A stretch of 64,000 bases of DNA from Strigops habroptila (GCF_004027225.2 NC_044288.2:24128744-24192743); one strand, 5' to 3'. Shown: positions 28,130-41,000, counted from the stretch's first letter. Numbers and translations: made by a program. Notes: a model not told the origin generated them from the letters alone.

Positions 28130-28480
28130 TCCCAATCCGCGGTCGGTTGGAGGGCACTGGGGGCAGCGCCGCGCCTCGCTGACAGGAACCGGGCGCGGAA
28201 CGTGGCGGGCTGTGCGAGGGGGCGTGCGCGGGCTGTTGGCGGCCTAAGGGCGGGAGGCGCTCCCGCGCTGGCTATGAGAGAGGAGGGGGCTGATGGCGGC
28301 TCTGGTGAGGACCCGGCCGGGCGCGGGGCTTCGCCTGCTCGTTGCCCTCATGAGCCTCACGGCTGGCGTGACTGCAGTGGGCAACGAGTGCTCGGAGCGG
28401 GTGGGAGAGCCGAGTCCTCGGGGACAGAGGTGAACAGCTTGGGGGACTGGCAGCACCCCGTCTCTGCCAGCAGCTCTTGG
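28130..28480. promoter_or_regulatory. CpG island, probable promoter
   Basis: CpG density and GC content rise sharply here against an AT-rich, CpG-poor background. The stretch contains an Sp1-type GGGCGG box near 28,249-28,254, several GCGCG and GGCG motifs, and no TATA box. This is the usual make-up of a broad housekeeping-type promoter. It is the only clear island in the window, and neither FOXI1 nor the visible part of DOCK2 starts here, so it implies another transcription unit. The direction is not fixed by the island itself. The plus strand is favoured by the ATG and donor sites inside it and by the candidate exon at 32.9 kb. Confidence 0.7.
28293..28429 (+). CDS. Candidate first coding exon of an unrecognised gene
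   Basis: An ATG in the CpG island (followed by GCGGCTCTG, G at +4, but C at -3) opens a 46-codon frame. It contains two plausible donors. The first, CTG|GTGAGG after 28,304, leaves four codons (MAAL) in phase 0. The second, CAGAG|GTGAAC after 28,429, leaves 45 codons in phase 2, and unspliced reading stops at 28,431-28,433. The longer version looks like a secreted-protein N-terminus: a basic start with arginines, then a hydrophobic run LLVALMSLTAGVTAVG at residues 15-30, then a cysteine. A second ATG at 28,274 opens another frame that overlaps this one. I do not recognise the protein. It could equally be a non-coding first exon. Confidence 0.3.
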
Positions 28481-28599
28481 TCTGACTTTTCTTTGAAGCG
28501 CTCTAAGTGCAGAGATACCAGAACTATCCTGGAAATCTAGTGAGACCAAGCCATTAGGCCTCAGTTGAAATAACTGTACTTTTTAGCATGAGTATGACT

Positions 28600-29155
28600 T
28601 AGCACGGGGCTCCTCTGCCGGTGGAGAACTGCCCTTCTGCTCGCTCAGCAGAGAGCCCCCTGGGCGTGGGGACCTGCTCTTCTGGTGAGGCGTGATAAGC
28701 AATGCGTTCGAATTCGGGCCTGTAGACAGCTTGCATCTGCTTCTGTAAATTGCTTCTAAGCAGGGACATCCCTAATGATAAGATATGATAACAATTTGAA
28801 CGAAGAACTAAGCACATATCTTGCAGGTATTAGCAGTTGATCAGTAATACTAAAGCTAAAAGCTAAACACCTGTAAGAATCCTGATTAATGCTAACCAAT
28901 AGACTGTTGTTGTAACCCTAACCCAAGTGTGCAGTAGGATAAGAGAACTACAGTTATGTAACTTAACGAATTGTGTGTGTGGATGCTTTAGATGACATTA
29001 TATCAAGATGGAAATGTAAAGTATAAAAAACCCTGAAATTTACTATGCTTTGGACACGTGTATGGAGGCTTCAACCCCCACCTGCTCCCGGCGCCAATAG
29101 AGGTCTGTGCTTTACTTTACAGCGTGTACTGTGAAGTGATTTCTTTGAATCACTA
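28600..29155 (+). mobile_element. Probable solo LTR of an avian endogenous retrovirus
   Basis: The stretch has the order of parts expected of an LTR read on the plus strand: a U3-like body, a TATA-type box GTATAAAAAACCC near 29,021, then about 75 bases later a polyadenylation-like CCAATAGAGG, then TCTGTGCTTTACTTTACAG, which resembles the R/U5 start of bird ERV LTRs. No gag, pol or env frame flanks it, so it is a solo copy. I could not fix the ends or a target-site duplication, and the left edge in particular may be anywhere from about 28,590 to 28,910. The family is inferred by eye. Confidence 0.5.
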
Positions 29156-32100
29156 CTCTAGGTGTTTGCTACTCTTGTTATTTTATTTATAGGTATATGA
29201 GGGGAGACTTGGGCTATACGTGTTTTGGGAGTTCAGCATCTCTGAGCACTGCTCTCTGCAGAACAGTGCTTAAACACCATCTTTCAGGTGTGATCTTACC
29301 TGTCTGCTCTTATTCCGCCTGGCCAAGTGTGAAGTCTGTCACACCAAGTGTGTGTGGTCCCCAAAGCCTTGCTGCAGTCCACTTACGGGACAGGCACCAC
29401 TGCTTCTGTTAGGATGGTGATGCTGCCCTGTCAAAGAGGAGGAATTTCGACTAGTTTAGCGTGACTTTTTTTCCTGACAGATTCAGATTTGCTGAAAGAT
29501 GTGTATTTGCTAATATGGTCAAAGGATTTTTCTTGAAATTCTGTTCAGCTGGCTGACTTAGAAAGATCGTGTCTTTCCCCCTGTCTTAAAAGAAAAGGAG
29601 AAAAGAAAAAATGTGCTTTCCAGCCTTTGCAATGCTTCAGCCATTTTCTGTCATAACCTAGAATGACTTGTATCAGGTTTTATTAATTTAATGATTCATC
29701 TTTGCATAAAACTTAGTTGCTTTTTCTTCAGTTTAACCAAAGTTTCTCGTATTTGATCTTCATATTTTCTACTGAGAAAAAATTGCTAAGGTTTTGATAA
29801 CAGGACATAATAATATAACCAAAGACAGATTGGTAGGCATCGAACAAGAGAACCTCTTCCAAGGAGAGAATTTTTTCTGCATGTGGGGAAGTTTCTCACA
29901 GTTGCAAGCTGTGGTAAACTGTATCAACTCCCATAGCTTTCAAGTCTTAGTCTTTCTGCTGCTGTTTCATACGTAAATGTCCACAGTTTTGTTATTCCAG
30001 TGTTCTTTATCACAACCTCGGTGTTTTTGCTTCATGCAAACAAAAGTAACTAACTCAGGAGCTGTAATCCACCTTGCTGCAAGAGGGCTGTAGTCAAAAT
30101 ACAGACTGGAGAACAAATGATTAAAAATGAATACAGGGATCCTAATGAAAATGAGGTTTGCAAGGGAAGATACTGTGAAGGATATAAAGTGTGATTTAGG
30201 CTAGAAAGGAGGGACTGGACTTTCTTCATCACAATGTCAGGTGCATAAAAATGTAATCAGACTCAAGATGTAAAATGGTGTGAACTGTTCACAATATTGA
30301 AATGAATGTTCAATATCAGACTGTACCTTTCCTGAAATACTGATCTTTGAACCAGAATGTCTGTCTTAAGCATTCCCATACAGAACTCAAACATTTGCAG
30401 AGACACAGACCTGTTTCTGCCCTAAATTGAATAACATATTAAGAAAAAAAATAAACCACTTTCCATTTAGCAATCATTGACATGTATGTCATTTCTATGT
30501 TGCAGTAAAATTCATATTGACTTCAGCTTTAGGTTTGTGCCTCTATGCTTTGCTGCAACTGGTTGTGAAGGAAGAGAGCTCCAAAGACTGGCTGGACTAT
30601 AACAAGTTGCAGGGGAGTCATCAGTGCTCTGGAAACTTGGACATATATTGGGCCAGTTTTGTTTTGCTCAAAGCAAAGAAGTCAGCACTACAGACACGTA
30701 GTAAATCCGCTACAAAAGCAGAAAAATCAGTCCTACAAACAAAAGCACAGTAAAAAAAAAGCACTTGTTTTTTCACTTAAGAGTTCGTTTGAATGACATC
30801 ATGGCCTCATTTTAAGTAAGGCCACTGCCTTCGACAACGAGCCTTGCAACTTGTTTGTAAATATAATTCATGACTCATTTATCCTCTTTAATCCTGGATT
30901 TATGTAAAGGTCCCTTCCTGTTCTACTGGAAAAAAAGCTTTTAGAGCTAAAGCCGATGTGGCCTTTCTGTTGCTACATCTATGATGTCAACCAACCATAA
31001 CAGGAAAAAAACCCCAAACCCCAACAATCCAACAACAGCCAACCAACCACCAAAAACTCCCACCCAAGCCCAGCCAAAAATACCTTAAGTTGTATACAGA
31101 ATAAAACTGTGTCTTGCTTTAGAGCAAAACAGTGCACTTTGTTGCATGGGCACCACATATCATAGATACATAATGACTTAAATGCCTCCTTTTTTATAGC
31201 AGTGAAGATAGGCTTGAGATGTCTCATGCAACAAATCGTTATTTTTATTAAGGCCTAGATTACCTTGGCCTGTTTCTACCAAAGGGCTAATTTTCACAAT
31301 AAATATGGGCTTTTAGTCAGAAGTTTTCTACAACCCCTACAAAAGCTTCTGATATAAACATACTAGTTGCTTCCTCCAGTGTGCAGGGTAAGGCCATAAA
31401 CCACTTCAATGTGCTCAGGAAGCAAATCCGCCCTGCAGAAGGGATGTAACTTCGTAGTTCTCTACTGTTGTCCTGTCCCCTGGTGACAGTCAGTCATTTC
31501 CTTACAGCTTGCTGTGTAGCAAAATTGACAGCTGACCAACGCCAATCTCAACATTCGTGGCAGAAAGACAGAGTGCTGAGAGCCTGTAAAGCTTTCACAA
31601 ACTGGCTTTCCAGGAATAGTAGCATTCATTCAACTTGGTTTCCTCTGTACCACATGAGCCACATCAAGAAAAACTGCCTGACTGCCAGTAAACCTTTAAT
31701 CTCAATTTCATTATCAAACTTCCTAGCTGTGGCTGGAAAAGGTAACTGGAAGATTATCTATTACATTAAAAAGTATGAGGGTGCTATATATAGCATAATT
31801 TATGTTCCACATTTAATGAATGACCTGAAACAGCTTTTCAGGAAAGTATGAGAAACAGAGCCTTCTACAACCTTCACGTCTTTATATTGTTTAAGACATC
31901 ACAGGAGTACCTCCTAGGTTAGCGTAGCATGCCTGAAGAGGCTTACCCTCTCCTCATGCTGGAAAGTGGTACAAAGAAGTCACTGGTGGTAGCGAGACCC
32001 TGGAGAAAAGCATGTGGAGCAAATGTGGTTCTGCTTTGACAGACTGGCAGCAGGCTGGGCAGGTGTCAGGCAGCTCTCCTGAAACTGTGTTTCCATGTGG

Positions 32101-32893
32101 ATGATTTGGGCAAGCTCAGACTTCTGCGTTACTTGTTCCCTCAGCTCTGATCTATGCCTAGTCACCAGGCTGGTTATATACGTGAACTTTACCTTTGACT
32201 GGAACTTCACCTCAGGTTGCCTCTAGGTGGTTTGGACAAATTAACTTTCTCCTGTGCTGGCTGGTTTCTACAAAACCAGTGCTATCTCACTGGAGCTGTG
32301 CACTATAACATTACAGTGCCCTAAGGCAGAATTAGGCCATTTGTTTACATATAAACATGTGGCACACTCCACCTGCACGAGTGTTTGTTTTTGCATAGCT
32401 AGACGATAACAGGGCTGTAAATTTTATTGCTAAATATTATAAACATAGATCTGTGATATTTTTCCCCCAAGAACTGGGCCTGATTCTGATCTCCCGTTTA
32501 CCAATTTTAGATGGATATAGTGGGACCTTGTGACTTACACGTGCATGAAATTAGAGTAAAATGCTTTGCTTTGCTCTTCAATAGGACTGATACTACTTGT
32601 GCGGTTTGTTTAGCATAATATAAACTTCTTTTTTTTTAAATACTAGGCTTTTTTCAGCAAGATGCAAATGTAAATGATTAAAACAATACATTTATTTCCA
32701 TAATTTTCCGTTCAATGCCTTATTGTATATCCATACTGTACAATGGACATGACATTTTTCTGACAGTATTATGAGAATTACTATTTCTGGTTTTCTCTTT
32801 TCTCTACATTACTGGGTTGTAATTTTCATGAAAATGTCTCTGTCTAAATGACTGTTAACACAAATATTTTTCCCCATTGTTTTTCCTTTACAG
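29156..32893. other. Probable intron or intergenic DNA
   Basis: No coding signal is supportable. A low-complexity C/A-rich run (CCAAACCCCAACAATCC and similar) lies at about 31,010-31,075. One possible old repeat lies at 32,467-32,560. If the CpG-island transcript uses the exon at 32,894, this whole stretch is its first intron. Confidence 0.5.
32467..32560 (+). repeat. Possible ancient amniote interspersed repeat
   Basis: The phrase AACTGGGCCTGATTCTGATC followed by TCCCGTTTACC and later a TAGAGTAAAATG-like end resembles an old, heavily decayed short repeat common in reptile and bird genomes. A similar start (GGGCCTGATTCTGTATCTG) occurs near 18,999. Identification is by eye from short phrases only. 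Confidence 0.3.
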
Positions 32894-32977
32894 ATTCAGA
32901 ATTTATCACCGCAGAGAGCAGCTATTGCTGCATGGATCCTTCTCCACATTGTCTCAAACTGCCCAGGATTTTATGAG
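32894..32977 (+). other. Candidate 84-base internal exon
   Basis: The left side is a strong acceptor: the pyrimidine-rich tract TTTTTCCTTTACAG ends at 32,893. The right side is a good donor, TATGAG|GTAATG. The 84 bases equal 28 codons exactly. The phase-0 frame is open throughout and would join the four-codon first exon that ends at 28,304, giving MAAL then IQNLSPQRAAIAAWILLHIV and a short tail, with one hydrophobic segment. The phase-2 frame is also open and would join the longer exon ending at 28,429. The third frame has a stop. A possible following acceptor is at 33,280 (CTTCCTACAG|GAAAAC), after which phase 0 runs only 14 codons to a stop. I do not recognise either product, and a non-coding RNA exon is possible. 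Confidence 0.4.
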
Positions 32978-35900
32978 GTAATGTCAGTACTGTCACGTCA
33001 CACTTGAAACAGAATATCTAAAATATATGATTGTGTTTTCTTATTGATAGAATTAACATTTCGTACCATTTCCATAATTTCTTCAGTTCCTGTGAAAGGA
33101 AATAAAGCATACACTAGAAGCTCTTTTTTTTGGAAGGATACTCAAAAGTCTTGGGGGAAAAATTTGAACTACTTATTCACAAAAAACCCATGTCTGTTTT
33201 AACATAAAATTTGTTGACTTAGTTGCTCTACAAATACCAGTGAAATCTTGAATTTGAATGTCTTTGTGGGCTTCCTACAGGAAAACAAAAGCATATGCAG
33301 ACAAATGGGAAAGGAGAGTTCATGAGACATGCTTGCATTTTATTTCAACCTTAAATTGCACAAGAATTTGCACTTCTCTATTTTGTTTCTTTCCTGAGCG
33401 GCTTTCAAATTTTACTTCCAGTTTAGCTGCAAAAGCTAACAGCAATATTGCAGTTACAGTGGTGTGCAAGGGTCTGCTTTTCTGTTTCTATCTGTTCACT
33501 GAAACCCGTTTTCATACAGGTTTCGTTACCAGTACAGATGGGGATGGGATATTGTGTGCTTCTTATGAGTATAAGCTCAGGAGCTTTAAGACCTACAATA
33601 ATATCAATTCAAATACTCTTTCTGAAGAATCCCTTTCAAGAAAAGAAACAAAAAGTAAAACTGAACCCAAAAATATTAACTTACTAACGGGTTTAGGTTT
33701 TTCAGTCAATATTAAACTGATAAAAATAATATAAACAGAAGTAAATTATTTCAGAACACAACTTTACGGATTTATAGAGATTTTCATGATGAAAATAATG
33801 CATAACTAAGTTTATTTTTGCATGTTTCACTGTAATTTTCTACATTCTGAGATCACTAATACACGTGCTCATATCTCTGCTTGGATTCTTTGGTTTCATG
33901 TGCTGTTTATGTTTGTGGTCATATAAGAAGTGATTTTATTTGAATGTACAGAGTCTTCACTTGATATTAAGTGATCTTCTGTTACAGGAGTGCTACAAGT
34001 TGCATGGTAGCAGAATTAATGCGGTCACAAACTGTATGCCATAGACATTAGGAAACTGCAAATGCAGTTGTATTTGTATCACCAACTCAGCCAGGGGAAA
34101 GCCTCTTTATAAATGTGCATCATCAACATGTGAAGAATGTTCTCACGGGATTTTCCATAACTCCTCTGCTTTTATCTCACAACTATTATGTGAAACATGT
34201 TGAATTAAGGACTATATTTCTCGCAATTGTCCCTCTTATACCATGGCAAGTGTAGGGTAAACCTGTTTACCAGCACACATTAGAAGTAACTGCAGAATGA
34301 TCAGTGGTGGTTAAATTCTGCTCCATTGTAAGAGTGCTTTCTAACTAAATTAGGAAAGATGCAGAAAGTTAAAGATGGCTCCTGCTGAGTCTAAAACTCT
34401 GTATAATGAGGTTAAAATATAGATACACATTTGGTAATTAAAAGTTTGATGTTATTATTCTTTAAAGAGCCATCACAGTTCAGTGTAAGTAGGTCTGTTC
34501 ACTGGAAATATGTGTTAACTCCCTCTTGCAGAAAAGTTAAGGAGGGACGATTGTTTCTTTAGGGGGCTGCACCAATGAGGTAATTACACGCTGTAAGATA
34601 TAATCACACAGGTAGAATAAGGAGTCTAGGGCAAAGCAGGATGCTGATGTTTCTACTAGTACCTTTGATTGTAGTATAGGGCACTGCATTGTACTACAAT
34701 TTTTAACTAAGCACATCATAACCCAGGTATGCTATGTCCTCCTTGTCCTCTCTGTGACTGTCAGCTGTCATGGTAACAACATCGCCTTACAGACTAAAGG
34801 GGAAGGGATTTAAAGTCTCTTAAAAGGGAGAAATAAACAGGCAGGCCTTGGGGGGTATGTTCTGTGATATTGGGGTCCCACAATCAGAAGTAGGAATGGA
34901 AATTTTGAGATCTCGTCAAGATTTCTAGAACAGCCTTGAAAATTTGCAGGAAACTGATATTTTAGGGAAGCCTAATGAAGGCAATTTTCTAAAGCATTTT
35001 CCTTCCTTTGAAAGCGAAACATACACTGGGCACAAAGGAAAATATCAGGCTGCATTGAATACTTACAAAATTATTCTCACCTATTAGTAGTATTCAAATG
35101 TAAACATAAGGCAGACAAAGCACTGAGTTTGTAAAGCCAATCCATGTAATTACGTTATTGCTGGGAGAGATTAGTTGTTCTCACTGCAGCTTTAGCAGAC
35201 AAATGGATTTTTGTGGATTCCTTTACCTTAATTGAGCTGTGCTGCCAAGATCAGGCCGTCTTTCACTTTAGTCTCCTTCAATACAAGTCAGGCAGGGTGC
35301 TATAGAAAAAAAAAAATACAACTGATTTTGTAAGATATTAATGCAAAGTTTGTGTATCTGGGCAAAAGACCTGACTGTTGGGCTTTACTAAATGGATTTC
35401 ATAGTATGGGGAAAACTGATTCAATCTTCCCCTCAGCTACTGGCATTTCTTATTGATTGGTTCAAATTGATTCCATAAGCTTTTAAAGTTGGACAAGACA
35501 GGTAGAATGTATAAAGCATCTCCTTCTTCTGTTGTGGTCGGGATGGCCAAGTTGGTGTTTTCAATTTCTAATGAAAGATACAGGAATAGTTGTTCTGCTC
35601 CACAACTAGCTATCTGCATGATCCAGGCAAGCTTACTACCTACCACCACAGACTTCTGTTTGGGCACTGTGTGAGCATGGGGAATGCTTGCAGTGGTTTC
35701 GTAATACCTTCTGCCTAGTCTCTCCCAAGAAGAGACAGACTGACAACAGATTTCAAAAGTGAATAGTAGCTTTTTTAGTGTTTGAAAATGACATAGACTC
35801 TAAAAACTGGAACTTCCGGCAGATTTATCAGTAGGTCACTTTCTACATCCCAGAGAAATTACTCCATGCCTTAAGTGTGGGCAAATTTGGAAACAGTAGT

Positions 35901-38013
35901 CCAAGGACTCTGTGTTGAAAAATTGTTTAGTTTTAAGGTGCATTTTCTTTTTAGAGAGTAATTTAAAGAAGAAGGATTTTCTTTTCTTCCTTTTCAACTG
36001 TAGAAGTAAATGTCCTGTGTTATTGACCAAAGAGGTTGACTTCAATTAGTGCTGTAGTTACTACAATGGACTCCATCTGGAGATACATGTGAGTGCCGCT
36101 TGAAGTGGAATCCATAGAACTATTGCAGCAGGAGCAGACATACTCCGCCTAGATTTAGTCTACAACAAACATCAATTAGTGAAATATTACAGGTTCCCAG
36201 GCTCTAGAACTCTGCAGAAACTCTAGGCATCAGTCTATTTCACCGTGTGGCGTACAAGCAGATAAATTCACTTTAGTTCACGAGTGTACCTTAAATTTGT
36301 AAAGCAAATTGGAGATAATACCAGCAAGTGGCAAAAGCCTGCTTCCAGGAGTGACTTGTGGCCCTTTTTACCAAGTCTGATGCAGTTTCATAAGCAACTT
36401 TTTAAACTGAGCTGTTCCATTATTTGTATTTAATTACACATGTATTGAATTTTCATTTTTAATTTGTGCATGGCTCATTTTCTCTTTTCTATCAATGTAA
36501 TTATCCCATTCTCTTAAAAATAACTGCCAAGTCCACAGTGCCAGTGGCTTCTTTCCAACCCAGGTGTGCATCTACAGCACATGGTTAAAGCTTGCAACAG
36601 ACCCAGAGGACAGAGTGAATCTAGAGTATAAGCTGTTCTGATATCAGGTATGAACCCAGATTCAGTGTAAATTGCAGACTTTTTGTTTGCTCATCAGTGC
36701 TCTGAATTCACACTTCAGGGTTTAGGTCAGCCCTTTCTATGTCATGTTTGTTGGTGTTGCTCCCCCTTTAAGCAGTTACTTGGAATAAGAGGACACTCCA
36801 GCCATCACCTGTCCCACATGGCAATGAGGATATAACAGCAGTATTAAAGGATTAATCTGGCCACGATTGATGGCTTCTGTTTCACTCATGTTCCAGAATT
36901 TTCATGTTTCTATCCCTGCATTTCTAACTTTGCTTTTGTTTAAGTAGACCTGACCTATGCTATCCACAGCCTGCTTGACTGCTTCATTTTTGTATTATCA
37001 GTTATCATCAACAGGTTTTTCCACAGCTATGACCTTATTTTCCCCCTTCTGTGCAGGGTTCGGAATGTTAAATACTCTTTGATAGAGGGGAAAAAAAAGT
37101 CCTGATTGAGAGTAGTCTGAGGGCTTTCAACGTCTAAGGGCTACCTTACTAACTTGCCAGGGATAAAAGAGCATGCCTTTTTGCATATTTATTTGCATGA
37201 ACATTAACATCCAAAATTGCATAAATTTACAATATTTGCTTTAAATAACATTCTATGAAAACCAAAAATAAAATACTGCAAGCAAACCTTCAAGTGACTT
37301 ACATTGTCCTATCCTTGCTTGTGGGGAGAAGGTTACAGGTTGTCATGCTCTTTGGATGCATCCATTTTATACCAAAGTAGTTTTAAAATACTGAAGGGTA
37401 CACATGATATACCAGGAAAACAATGAGTGCTCTGCATGCTTGCTTGTCACACATCTCCTTAAGGTGTATGGTGACAGGATTAGATAAATCTAGATTTGAA
37501 GAGTATCTTGCTCCATAACTAGCCACAGTTAGATTTGTGACTTCCAAACAGAGCAAGAGATGATTTTGTGGTCCTGGAAAAATGTTCAGGTTTTGTAAGA
37601 TTTGCATTTTTCCTTAGAGCAAATCTGGGGTCAATAAAACTTAATGCTTAGACCAAATAAGAAACGAACAGAACGTCTCCTGCTAACTAATGAGAACATA
37701 TGTGAAATGATAGAGAAGTTAAAATAGTCTCAGTACATAACATCTTTCAGAGCTATAACTCTGTACACTGATGGTACTATGAATGAAGATGGCTTTCAGT
37801 GTAAAGTGAGATACCTTTTCAGAGACACAATTCAGTAGGCATGCTAGTCCTATCAGAGAAGCTGGGATTTTAGAACACGCAAGACTATCTATCTCTGTAG
37901 CAACCCAGGAAGTTTTCCATAGGTAACAAGGTGTCAGATAAATTTCGCTCTAAATTTTTCCTGTTATAGAAAGGGAGACAGATTGAATAGTTGATGGCAA
38001 TTAGTAAAGACTA

Positions 38014-38086
38014 ATGTAGCATCCCAGGAATAGAATATCCCAGGAATAGGAATGCTATATAAAGATATGTAGCATCCCAGGAATAG
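38014..38086 (+). repeat. Local direct duplication, 20-base unit
   Basis: The 20-mer at 38,014-38,033 (beginning ATGTAGCATCCC) recurs exactly at 38,067-38,086, a 53-base offset. A partial third copy (ATCCCAGGAATAGG) lies between them at 38,037-38,050. This is a small tandem duplication, not a recognised element. Confidence 0.85.
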
Positions 38087-41000
38087 GGAGTTTTCAATAT
38101 TTGCATGCAGGGCACGCGTTTGTTCATCACCATTTACAAGTGGTATTCAGTCCACACAAAGAGACATATCTCTAATATGAATGTTTATATTGTCAACCTG
38201 ACACATTGCATAGGAATGAAGCCAATAAAGTTGAATAAAAAATAATGCTCATTTTATTGCTCATTAAAGTAGGTCTGCACAATGAAACTCCAAGTAAGGT
38301 CTGTCAGAAGGCCAGCTTATTAGTGTTAATTTTAACTCATCCTGTAGAATTTTCTTGTTAAGATATTTTCTATTAGATTATGTAATATTACCTGAACAAA
38401 AAAGAAAAAGACCCTAAAAACCTTACCTTTGTGGAAATGTTACCTATTTCCCTGCAGAAGGGAAATCATCATGCAAGTTTGGGGGTTTAAAGAAGTTGGA
38501 GCATCCCAAAAGCATCCCCATTCTGGCCAAGGAACACTTGTTTCCAGTGCCAAAATTAAAGAGCAGGTCCAAGAGAATTCCTCAGGCCTGAGGGTGGGAA
38601 AGGAACTGCAGCTGAAGCCACACTGTCCTCTGCAAAGCAGCAGACAGAGATATTGAGTACGTATCAAACCCCTCACCCTTTCTTCTTCCATGCAAGAATT
38701 GTGCTAAACTATTTTCTCTTTTCTTTTCGTTAATAAAAGTAAGGCCTATAATTGGAGCTCTGCCTGCTTGTGATACAGTGAAAGGCAGGTATGTCTTATG
38801 GGCACAATAGTTTAAGTCAAGTTAGATGATGGCGTTATCAGCACTAAATATCCAGGTTCCCAGCTGACAAGGCAAAAAGATATCCCTTCACCTTCTCTGA
38901 ACTTGTTGCATTCTTAGCATTCTTTCCACAAATCATTTAATAGCTGCCCTATTCATAGGAAAATGTATTGCTAAAGCTAAACGGTGAGGGCTTTTTTCCC
39001 TCCACGCTTATTGGAGGGAAGCATAATAAATTAAGCCTGATTTGCATGCAAGTTTGCATACACAAAACTCTTGTCATCAACTAGCAAACAATAAGCTGCT
39101 CATGTCAGAACACATTGTTCAAACAGCAGCATAAAATAGCTACTGAGCTGTAAAGGCACATCAGTATTACTACTGCTCTTGTTTTACTCGTACTTTGCCA
39201 CAACAAACCTACACCTCTAGAAGGCAACAAAAAGAAATAAACTCAACAGCTTTGTATCTCTCATAGTGCTGCAATCCAAATAATCTCTATTGCTTTGAGG
39301 GACATCCTGACAAGATGGAAATCCCGAGTCCTAGATGAACCTGTATGAGCATAAAAAGCTTTCCCTGATGACACAAATGTTACCCCTCTTTTTTAATGTG
39401 CTGCTTGGAAATATACATCAATTCAGGCAATGTATATTAGCTACTATCTGTGTAATGTTGCTGTTAAACTTTTGGCATTACAATGTCGAGCAAATTACTT
39501 CTGGCTTTGCAGGAATAAAAGCATGTTACTAGTCCAGCTGGACATGCTGATGTTGTAGGTCACCCAGATAAAATTTGAAACACAGGGGAAAACTCTCCTG
39601 ATGTGGAATATACTTACATCACAGCTTCTGACAGCTTTTCATGGAAAGTATCAGCATGCCAAGGTTTAGCTCTGTTTACCTCTTGGAATTACACATAGAG
39701 TTTGATGCTAAAACCTGCTTAGTGCCTGCTTACCTTACTTGGCCTCTTGAATCTGTCAGAGGAACAGAAGCAAGAGGAATGAATTACTGTGATTCATCAC
39801 TAGTAACTAGGAGGTAGTAGGAGAGATTTTTGGCTGGAAAAGTTGAATGAGAGCAGTAGCAACAGTTTGGGGCAGTTACCTAACCAAAGCATACCTAATA
39901 TTTGAAGAATATTGCTGGAAGTCTTTGTCATGTAGTATAAGTACATTTAAAAAAAAATTAAGAAAACAGTAAGTGCAGAAAGGTTCTGTCACCTCAGGGG
40001 TAGGGTGCTCCTTTCAGATTGCCTCTGAAACACTTAGCAGAAATGAAGGACCACTTCCAACAGTAAGAAGCTATGAGCAGACAGACCACTGTTTGTTCTG
40101 GCAACCATTTCCATTTCAGATGCACTCAGCTTACACTGCACAAGTTCTTTATTTTCCTAGGAGCAAATGCATGCATACAGAATGTTGTAGCCTCCTGGTT
40201 CTATGATTGTATGAACAGAGGTAGCTGATTTTGCTACTCCTGTACTTTCCCTTGTAACTTATGACTCTGGCTGTTTTGTGAGTATGCTGCCCTGCTTGCT
40301 GACTGCACATCTCATCTGTTTCAGTCTACTATGGCAATCCTACTTGCCCATAATAATATTTAAATCATTCACGTTCCCACTTCATCTGGAACCAAACTAG
40401 GCAAACCTACTGGGGGAAGTTCATAATTTTCCTCACCTGGGAATTTTTTCACATGAAGCAATAAAGAAACTATTGACACTTCTAAACTCTGAAGAATTCA
40501 TGAAGTATCCCATCATGAGAGAAAGGTTAGTGCATTGTAATTGGGAACGTATCTGCCAAAGTACCCACTGCTATTTATTGGAGAAGTAAATGCTGGCAGG
40601 ACTGGAATGTGATTTTCCTTTACAGATACCTGCACCACACCTCTTGGTGTCATCTTTGAAGAAAGAGTAACATTTAACCTCTCACCAACTTATCATCTGG
40701 AAAGTCAGGCATTCCAGAATCTTACAGTTCCATACAATTCTTTAAGCTTTGTGGTCTAGCTTTACTCTTCTTCCACTTTGTAACAGTCTTAGGTGTTTGC
40801 TTTAAAAGACAGGTATGAATGAGCATGAATCAGTAAATATGTTTGTAAATCAGACTATAGGTCTGTAATGTTCTAAATGTATTTTAGTTACAGGTCCTAG
40901 TTTAACAGCTTCTTTAATGTCGTACTTAAAAACAACAACAAAATCCCACCCTTAAAAACCAGATGCTTTTCCCTCCAAAAGCGATATGTTTACCATAGCG

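Noticed and set aside
28066-28140. tRNA-like phrase TCTGTAGCTCAGTAGGCGCAG
   Set aside because: It resembles a tRNA D-arm, but no T-arm (GGTTCGAATCC-type) or matching acceptor stem follows within tRNA length.
31468-31851. 127-codon plus-strand frame
   Set aside because: It starts at TTG and has no motif or splice support.
33258-33734. 158-codon plus-strand frame
   Set aside because: It has an ATG start, but composition follows the AT-rich background, no domain or conserved motif is visible, and one such frame is expected by chance in 64 kb.
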